Assembly (NCBI GenBank): GCA_036936605.1
Contig: JAUPFV010000004.1
Coordinates: forward strand, 180,686,807 to 180,750,806
DNA length: 64,000 nt
Direction of reading: 5' to 3'
Origin: Limnanthes douglasii subsp. nivea
Taxonomy: Eukaryota > Streptophyta > Magnoliopsida > Brassicales > Limnanthaceae
Under the pieces are notes generated by a model. That model saw only the letters and a list, made by a program, of their open reading frames with translations, was not told where the DNA came from and ran no database searches. This document shows, piece by piece, positions 56,231-64,000 of this stretch. The position numbers and the translations under genes are program-made. Positions within the stretch are counted from its first letter, which is position 1. Every line of letters starts with the position of its first letter.

Positions 56231-57099
56231 TGTCGGAAAGATAAAAAAGAATTTGATGGGGAGATAAAAAGAATTAGAGAGAATATATTTTTAATATTTT
56301 TTTGTTGATTATTTATGTTTAAAACTCTAATGTATTATAGTACAATAAATAGAAATAATAACAATAAGATCATTGTCGATATATTGAATAGTTTAGTCTT
56401 CAACACTTTATAGGATATTGTCCATCAACTAAAAATTGTACGATGGAGGTCCATTGACTATATATTTTTGATAAAGTTACATAGAATACATGTTTTACGA
56501 GATCTTTTAATGGAGAAGGGAAGTATGTGATGGTGTGAAGAGGAGGATGGCTCACGAACGACAAATCGATGAGCTCGATGAACTGAACTCAAATGTTAAA
56601 CCTAAAACCCATAAGCTTCTAATTGACTAACTTATCATATGTTTTATAAAATGGTTCGACTTGGTATTGGAGTATGAAGCATGTCAAGCATTTTTTAATT
56701 GAGAAGTGAAGCCAAACCTATATTCACTTATGCATAATAAAACCAGTTGTACAAAAGTATATATATTCACTAGAGTAATTGTGTTATCGGTTGCCACTAC
56801 CCATACAACTAATGTAACCAAATGTATATACACGTATACCATTACATCGTGTAATATATAAACTTAATAAAATACAAAAATATTCACAAAGAACTATTCT
56901 ATCTTTTAAATACTATTTTTTATTTAATATCAAAGTTTTCATGGCTCACGCCTATTCACCCACACTAAGTACTGACTCAATAAGCTCATGGCTTCTTTCA
57001 CATGGTGCAACAACTATTTGTAAAACACAGATGAACCAGATTAGTTGCAATAACAGTTTTATTTGATTCAATATAAAAAATTAGTTGTTGTGGAAGACG
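56231..57099. other. Spacer between the two Copia remnants
   Basis: AT-rich, no recognisable gene. The stretch around 56330-56400 resembles 54280-54350 loosely (GATATATTGAATAGTTTAG against GATGTATTGATTAATTTAG), which could mark degenerated LTR sequence. Confidence 0.3.
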
Positions 57100-59300
57100 A
57101 TAATCATGGTCATCATAAGGGGTAACAAACTCGATGGTTTCATTTCTGGTTAGATTCTTTGTGCAACTAAGTTTATTATTGATTTAACATAAAACATGAT
57201 AGAAAATCCAACGTATAAGGACGGGGTTTCAAATGATCAACTCCTTTTGGTCTGGTTGTATACTATAATCAGCCCTGATACTATTGCTCAACTCATGAAG
57301 GAGGAAACCTTCAATGGTTTATGGGACTCATTCTTTAAGCTCTCTGGTTCATAGACTAAAGCGATAATTACCTATTATAAATGTGAGTTTTAAAGAACAA
57401 AAAAATGATATTTTAGTATGGAGGACTATATAGCTAAAATGAAAGCTATACATGACAATCTTATACTGAGCGCTGTAATATTTATGTGAAGGAATTGGTA
57501 TCTCAGGTTCTTGCAAGACTAGATTCATACTACAATCTTATAGTCGTTAATCTAGCTGACAAATACATACTCTTGTGGATGGAACTTCAAACCTCTCTCA
57601 TAATATTTGAGAGTAGGTTGGAGCAGTTGTTAAACTTGCAAATTGCTATGGACAACCTAAGCATTAATTGATCCAATTTCAATCAACAAAAGAGTGACAT
57701 AAAAACATAAAATAATAACAATACTCAAATGAATCTGAAATCATACTATACTAAAGCTCGATGCAGAGGTCATAGGGGTAAACAACCAAAATAACTACAG
57801 AGGCATGAATGACTACACATGAAGAAAATATAGAAGGTTATATCTTAATAGAGTCACGGTGGTGCTATTTGTTACTATATGGATGATCATACTAACTATG
57901 GGTACAATTCCTAGTGAACAACATAAAATTGACAATGAGCAGATTGATTATATGGTTAGACAAGACCAAAATAGGGACAATTCTTGGCATGCAGACTTAG
58001 GTGCTACTCATCATGTTATAATCGATAATAGCATTATGATTCAAAAGAATGATTTATCAGGTTACTATCCTATAACTATTTGTAATAGCCAAAAATTTAT
58101 CATTAAACATGTTGGTGTGTCTTAACTTCCTACAAAAAAAATGCTGAAATAATTTAGAAAAATATTTTACATATTTCTAAAACAACCAAAAGTGTTTTCT
58201 GTCTCACAATCAACCTATCACAACTTTGTTTATGTTGAATTTTATAAGAACAGATATTTTGCGAAGGATATACAAACGTGGAAAACCATACGAACATGGA
58301 CATATAAGGATACGTTATAACACATTAATGAATATGTTATTTATCAAGTACTAAGTCGTACAATGTTTAATGATAATTGTCTTCAGTTCAGTGTAACTCA
58401 GTTTATAAGACAAAGGGATGGCATAGGAGATTAGGCTGGCCCTCCTATTAAATGTTTTCTATGGTTTAAGTCAATATAACTTTCCTATTGAATCTAATTT
58501 TTTTTTGTGAATCTTGTCAACTTGGTAAGTCTCACAGCTTATGTTATTGAGTTTCTACTTTTCATGCTAAAAATGACATTGACTTGATTCACAGTGATCT
58601 TTGTGGACCAGCTCCTATACAAACTAAATCATGGGTCAAATTTTATATCATATTCATAGATGATTTTAGTAGGTTTTCTTGGATACAACCTCTTAAAAAA
58701 TTATGCATATTCTATTTTTGTTTCATTTAAAAAGCTAGTTGAAACATAGTTTGAAAGTAAAATTAAGGTTATTCATGAATATGGGGGAGTGATTTTAAAG
58801 ATTTCTTATCTATCACTAAATAAGCTGGTATACATCTCATGACATCTTGTACTCACATCTCTAGCCAAAATGGTAGGTTAGAGAGGAAACACAGTCACAT
58901 AGTTGAGAGTGGCCTAACCTGATTGGCTTAGTCTCAACTACCCCATTCCTATTGCTATGAAACTTTTACAACAACCACTTTTTGTATTAATAGACTTCAT
59001 TCGCCTATCTTAAACAAAAATTAACTTATGAAGCATAACTATTATTTTCTTAAGGTCTTTTTATTGTACTTGATATCTCTCTATAAGACCTTACCAACAA
59101 GTTTTTTTTTTTAAATTTTATTCCCTAAAGTGTATATTTATTTTCTATTCCTCTAGCCATAAGAGTTATAAAGGCCTAACTTATACTGCAAACGTAATTA
59201 CTTTAAGGAGTGCCATATTCAATGAATCTAACTTCCCATTTTAATTTAATTTCCTAAACACTAGAGCATGTCCGCCTCATATGATAGTGTCACAATCTAG
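57100..59300 (+). mobile_element. Ty1/Copia 5' half remnant (gag, protease, integrase), plus strand
   Basis: In order: gag of the UBN2 type (DQLLLVWLYTIISPDTIAQL near 57235; ELVSQVLARLDSYYNLIVVN from 57489), protease site WHADLGATHHVI near 57985 (the usual DTG is DLG), and GAG-pre-integrase relic LWHRRLG-like near 58420. Integrase follows with DLIHSDLCGPAPIQT and FIDDFSRFSWIQPL (58580-58700), and a C-terminal relic SHKGYKCLTYTGNVITLR near 59160. Many stops and frameshifts. RT and RNase H are missing. Orientation is opposite to the Copia piece at 54290-56230, so they are separate insertions or an inverted rearrangement. Confidence 0.78.
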
Positions 59301-59622
59301 CTAGTTCACTAGATGTGATAGTTTCAAAGATAACACAGATATAACAATGCAATGTAGCTCTAACTCAAGAGATCATAGTAGAGAAATAGTTTTAAATGGA
59401 TGTTATCCTTCTATAACACCTAACCAAGCATCTCTTACTCAAATACCCAACGTATAATTGGGTCCTCATATATACTGATTTCCAACCATATATTATTCTA
59501 CCATCACCAAACATACAAAATCTTCCTACTAAAAAACATTGACCATCCAACCTACAACACATACAACATCTATTACCTAGCCAACCAACAGACAATATAC
59601 ACATTTTTCGGAATACGTCATA

Positions 59623-61381
59623 TGATAAGTGCATTTCATATCACTTATTACGCTTCCATTATTCTTAAAATCGTCATCGGTTCTCAAGTATTCGTTGAGT
59701 TTTAACGTATTTTTCCAGTATTCTTAAAGACGCTTGTGCCGTGGGTAAATTGTGATAATATTAATAAATTTGGGGTTGAAATTGAAGAAACTGGAAAATT
59801 AATGTACTTGAGGGAAATTTTGGAACAGTTGAAAACAAAGAAAAATATATTGATGCTTGAAAAAAATATATTTATGTTGAAAAAAAATATATTAATGCTA
59901 CGAAAATATATTATGACGAGTGATTTTCCAAAAAAAATATATTAATGCTTGAAATATATTATGACGAGTGATTTTCAAAAAAATATATATTAATGCTTGA
60001 AAAATATATTAATGTTGAAAAAAAGGAAAATATATTTTCTAAGATATTGTTTAAAATATTAAATTAAGAAAAAAATATTAAAGCGAATATTTTATTTAGC
60101 TATATTGTTTAAAATATTATTTTATTTAACATAAATATTTTACGATTTGTAATTTGATTTTTTTTAGGAATACAAATCCGCTTTGGATTTTTTGGTGCAA
60201 AACAAGCGAGAAAAGGAAAACAAATATTATTGGTTTATTCTGCTGAAGATAGACAAAAGAAGGAATTAAATAATTATACTATATGAGAAAGAAAGAAAGG
60301 CAATAGACTTCTTAGGTTTTCACGAGAAAAGTTATAAATAACAGAGACGGACAGAAGGGAGAGGAGGCACTGATTGAGTTTGCGGCAAAATACAAAACAG
60401 AGACGAAAAGAAAAGACTATTGACGAGAAAGAAAAAGTAATTGGCGATTTTTTCGATCGGCAGAGGAGCAGGTGACAGTTGTTTTGGATTTTCAATCGGC
60501 AGGAGGTAGGCAGTTTTTCGGTTAACTTTCTCTAAACTTTTGTTCGGTTTAACTTTCTCTAAATTTTTTATTCGTTTTTTTTACATTCTTCCTAAACAAT
60601 TATGTTAACTTTTGCATCCATGATAATGATTTGTTCGATTATGAACTAATCGTTGTCATGGAACCTTAGCGGATTTGTTTGAATATATTTAGGGTTTATT
60701 GCTTAATTAATGTGTGAGATACGTTTATCGGTTACCTAGTATGATTGTGCTTAATTTTAGATGGGTCGCGAACATCTAGTTTGTTAATCTTTAATGAATG
60801 CGAAAGTGGATTTAAGGGTTTAGAACTTGCCATGCTAGCATAGGTTCTTGAATGATTCATATTGTGATTGTTCATGATTCGTAATATGTCATTAACCATA
60901 TCATATTACCCTATGTAATCGAAATAGATAACTTGTGCTTAAAACCAATTGTACCTCAATTCATATAGACATATAGGTTGTCATGCATGCGGTGTCTGCT
61001 TAACTGCTATCTCTTTTGTGGTTGATTAAGTGGTTTGGTTTACGTGTACGGAAAGGTAGCGTATTCTGATTTTGAGTTATCTGATTAGTAATCGTAGTAT
61101 CTTACATATTGATTAAATATATTAATACTCTGAGTAAAATAAAAAATGAAGTTAGGGTTCCATGTTTTCTCTCGCATAAGTAAACTCATTAGATAATTTC
61201 GTTAGTTGATTTGTTTAGTTACATTCATACTTTATTACTCGTTCAAGCATTAGTTTAATAATCATACGTTGTTGCATAAGTGAATTCTTGTCTTATACAC
61301 CTAGTCTTCGTGGGAACGATCTTTCTTATTTATTACTTGCTACTTTTGACCGCGTATACTTGCGTGAGAAAAGGACTAACA
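59623..61381 (+). repeat. Probable 5' LTR of an Athila-type element
   Basis: The right end is set by GGACTAACA followed after six bases by the primer site. The left end is proposed at TGATAAGTGCATTTCATATC (59623), a start typical of Athila-like LTRs, giving 1,759 bp, a normal Athila LTR length. The partner LTR lies beyond the window, so this could not be checked. Inside, 59846-60035 holds short repeats built on AAAAATATATTAATGCTTGA and ATATTATGACGAGTGATTTT. Confidence 0.6.
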
Positions 61382-61387
61382 AGTTTT

Positions 61388-61405
61388 TGGCGCCGTTGCC
61401 GGGGA
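61388..61405 (+). other. Primer-binding site, tRNA-Asp type (Athila)
   Basis: TGGCGCCGTTGCCGGGGA is complementary to the 3' end of plant tRNA-Asp (...CCCCGGCAACGGCGCCA), the primer known for Athila-group elements. Confidence 0.88.
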
Positions 61406-61525
61406 CTCGGTGTTATTTGACAGTTTTATTGCTTATCAGCAGGGGTCGTTATAAAACTACTGACTTGATTCGGTTACTTTCTTTTCGAGTGTTTCTTGTG
61501 CTTCAGGTACTTGAGCGTGTATACA

Positions 61526-64000
61526 ATGGGAGATCCAGCTCCAAAAGCACTCATGGAGTACTCTCAACCAAAGATCATGGATATTGAGTCTAGCATTGTC
61601 AGACCCAATATCGCTGTGAATAATTTTGAGATTAAACCCAACACTATTCAGATGATGCAAAATTCTTGTCAGTTTGGGGGAGCTTCATCTGAGGATCCTA
61701 ATATGCACATTATGACCTTCCTTGAAATCTGTGATACTTTCAAGTTCAAAGGTGTTTCAGATGATCCCATAAGACTAAGACTCTTCCCATTTTCTCTGAG
61801 GGACAAAGCTAAGAGCTGGTTACACTCTTTACCAGCAGGCTCGATCACTACTTGGGATATATTAGCACATAAATTTCTCTTAAAATTCTTTCCTATGGCA
61901 AGAACAGCCGCCTTGAGGAATGCTATTACTCAGTTTTCTCAGTCATATGGTGAATCTTTAAGTGAAGCTTGGGAGCATTACAAGGAGATGCTCAGAAAAT
62001 GTCCTCATCATGGGATGCCTGATTGGTTAGTAATAAATTGCTTCTACAATGGGTTGGGTGCGCAAACAAGGCCCATGGTCGATGCTGCATCTGGGGGAGC
62101 CTTATTAACGAAAAGCTATGAGGAAGCTCATGAGCTCCTTGAGATGATGGCTGCTAATGAATTCCATAACCCTTCTCAGAGACAGTCACAATATAAAGTA
62201 ACTGGTATTATTAACGTAGACACTGCCACTGCTTTAGCAGCTAAGCTTGAAGCTCTAAACATGAAGGTAGATTCTTCGACTAAACTAGGGGTACAACAGG
62301 TAGCTAGTGTGTGCGAGATTTGTGCTGGAGGGCATGACACTCAACAATTCCCAATATCTACTGAGTCAGTGCAATTTGTGAGTAACTTTCAGAGGCAGAA
62401 TCAACAACCAATCTCAAACACCTATCACTCAAGCAACAGAAATCATCCGAACTTCAGTTGGAGCATTAATCAACAAGGTAATCAGTATTATGGTGCTAAG
62501 CCATACGCTCCTCCTGGATTTCAGCAACAAGGGCCGCAACATCAATCTCAACAGTATTCCCCAAAACAACCTCAGAATCAACATCCTGACCCTTCTCAAC
62601 ATTCTGTGAGAGACTCTGAATTCGAAGAGATGAAGTTAATGATTAAAAGTCTGATGGTATCTCACAAGACCTTGGAAAATCAGATTGGGCAGATGGCCAG
62701 TAACATGATTGTTAGACCTCGAGGAGTTCTTCCTAGCGACACGGAATATAATCGAGGTTAACGGGACGGTAAAGAGCAATGCCAAGCTATCACCTTGCGA
62801 TCAGGAAAGGTTGCTGAGAACCCCACAGTTGAACAAGAGGCAGATTCTTCTCAAAATCAGTCCATTATGAAAAATTCTGCTCAAAATCAGCCCTCATCTC
62901 AGGTTAATTCTGGTCAAGATCAGCCACCTAAAAAGCTATCTCAGTCAGTTGTTGAGCCTACGATCTACCCTCCTCCACCTTTTCCGCAAAGGTTGCAGAA
63001 ACATAAGCTAGATGCTCAGTTTGGGAGATTTTTGGAGGTGTTCAAGAAGCTACACATCAACATAACTTTTGCTGAAGCATTAGAGCAAATGCCTAGTTAT
63101 GCCAAGTTCATGAAGGGAATTCTTTCGAAAAAGCTAAAGCTTGGTGATTTTGAGACAGTAGCGCTCACTGAGGAATGCAGTGTGATCTTACAACACAAAT
63201 TGCCTCCCAAACTTAAAGATCCAGGAAGCTTCACCATTCCTTGTTCAATCGGCAATTTAACTTTCAGCAAATGTTTATGTGATTTGGGAGTGAGCATCAA
63301 TCTGATGCCCCTATCTGTGTTTGAGAAACTTGGGCTACCTGAGCCAAAACTGACTAATATCTCTTTGCAACTGGTTGATCGTTCTATCACATATCCTCGT
63401 GGTATCGTAGAAGATGTCTTAATAAAGGTAGACAAGCTCATCTTTCCTGCTGACTTCGTTATCTTGGATTTCGAAGAGGACAAAAACATCCCCATAATCA
63501 TAGGAAGGCCATTCTTGGCTACGGGCAAAACTTTGATTGATGTCCAAAAAAGGGAGCTCACTATGAGAGTGCAAGATCAGACTGTCACTTTCAACGTTTT
63601 CAAGGCTATGCAATCCCCAATAGAGGATGAGGAATGTTTCAGGTTGGATACGGTCGATTCTTCGCACAATAATGAGTTGGATCAGTTCTCGAGTTCAAAT
63701 GCTCTAGGCAGAGTTCTACATGGTGAATCTGACTTCGAAGACGAAAAAATATCCGAATGTGTTCAACTACTACAAGAAGCCCCATATCAAAAGAGGCTCA
63801 ATATTCCACATGAGTCGCTCGTATTGGGTGATCTTAAGGATTCTCATGAAAGACTTAAACCTGCTCTACAAGAAGCTCCTAAACTTGAACTCAAACCACT
63901 ACCAGATCATCTCAGGTATGCTTTCTTAGGAGAGTCATCTACATTACCTGTTATTATTGCATCTAACATTTCTGGTAGTGAGGAAGAAAAGCTATTAAGA
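61526..64000 (+). pseudogene. gag-pro: Athila-type gag-protease, one internal stop, continues beyond window
   Basis: ATG 61526 (MGDPAPKALMEYSQPKIM) opens a frame to TAA at 62759-62761. The same frame then stays open to the right edge (RDGKEQCQAITLRSGKVAEN...), so a single nonsense codon is seen in about 825 codons. The gag core is FKFKGVSDDPIRLRLFPFSL, AKSWLHSLPAGSITTWDIL and FYNGLGAQTRPMVDAASGGA, diagnostic of Athila gag. The zinc-knuckle relic CEICAGGHDTQQF has lost its last Cys. The protease region is CSIGNLTFSKCLCDLGVSIN with DLG at the active site, as usual in Athila, followed by IIIGRPFLATGKTLID. The start is preferred over the upstream non-ATG extension. RT should follow off-window. 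Confidence 0.92.

Noticed and set aside
1..64000. CRISPR arrays, operons, bacterial-type promoters
   Set aside because: The window is plant nuclear DNA; direct repeats present are tandem, without spacers.

Overview
This window is nuclear DNA of a flowering plant, most likely a eudicot. Evidence: a P-class pentatricopeptide-repeat gene that closely resembles Arabidopsis EMB1025, an eight-exon MOSC-domain gene with plant-type GT-AG introns, and plant-specific retrotransposon lineages (Tat and Athila Ty3/Gypsy, Ty1/Copia, RNase H-bearing L1-like LINEs) in AT-rich DNA. Only two ordinary host genes were found. The PPR gene runs off the left edge (1..1451, minus). The mARC-type MOSC gene (48134..49661, minus) is complete, and all eight exons join in frame.

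Left to right: PPR gene; decayed LINE on the minus strand (about 2230-6255); pseudogene resembling the plant mobile domain / Ulp1-associated family (7640-8525); three-copy ~380-bp tandem repeat (10130-11245); an old minus-strand Tat-type element, E0 (11306-27333), split by a younger Tat-type element, E1 (13609-24047, 293-bp LTRs differing at two sites, TSD ATACA); AT-rich DNA with small tandem repeats; an L1-like LINE with RNase H (31166-47854, minus, 16-bp TSD) split by a very young Tat-type element, E2 (34409-45413, LTRs identical over 330 bp, TSD ATAAC); mARC gene with a 23-bp perfect stem just upstream; gene-poor DNA ending in a ~430-bp GGT-rich block; two Copia remnants in opposite orientations; and the 5' part of an Athila-type element (putative LTR from 59623, tRNA-Asp-type primer site, gag-protease running off the right edge).

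The most notable feature is shared by E1 and E2. Between pol and the 3' LTR, each carries a long gene on the opposite strand (911 and 870 codons). Each is interrupted by one intron at the homologous site and in the same phase. Each is preceded by an identical 13-bp TATA-containing string in antisense orientation, and has a tandem repeat array between its 3' end and pol. Extra ORFs in Tat-lineage elements are known as a class. The matching intron, promoter string and C-terminal motif seen here suggest a maintained antisense transcription unit.

Sense genes: E2 is nearly intact (gag-protease open; pol with one internal TGA). E1 carries frameshifts, stops and a lost integrase aspartate. E0 and the first LINE are deeply decayed. 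Both E1 and E2 have in-frame stops between protease and reverse transcriptase. In evidence fields, 'known' points come from family knowledge; no database search was run.
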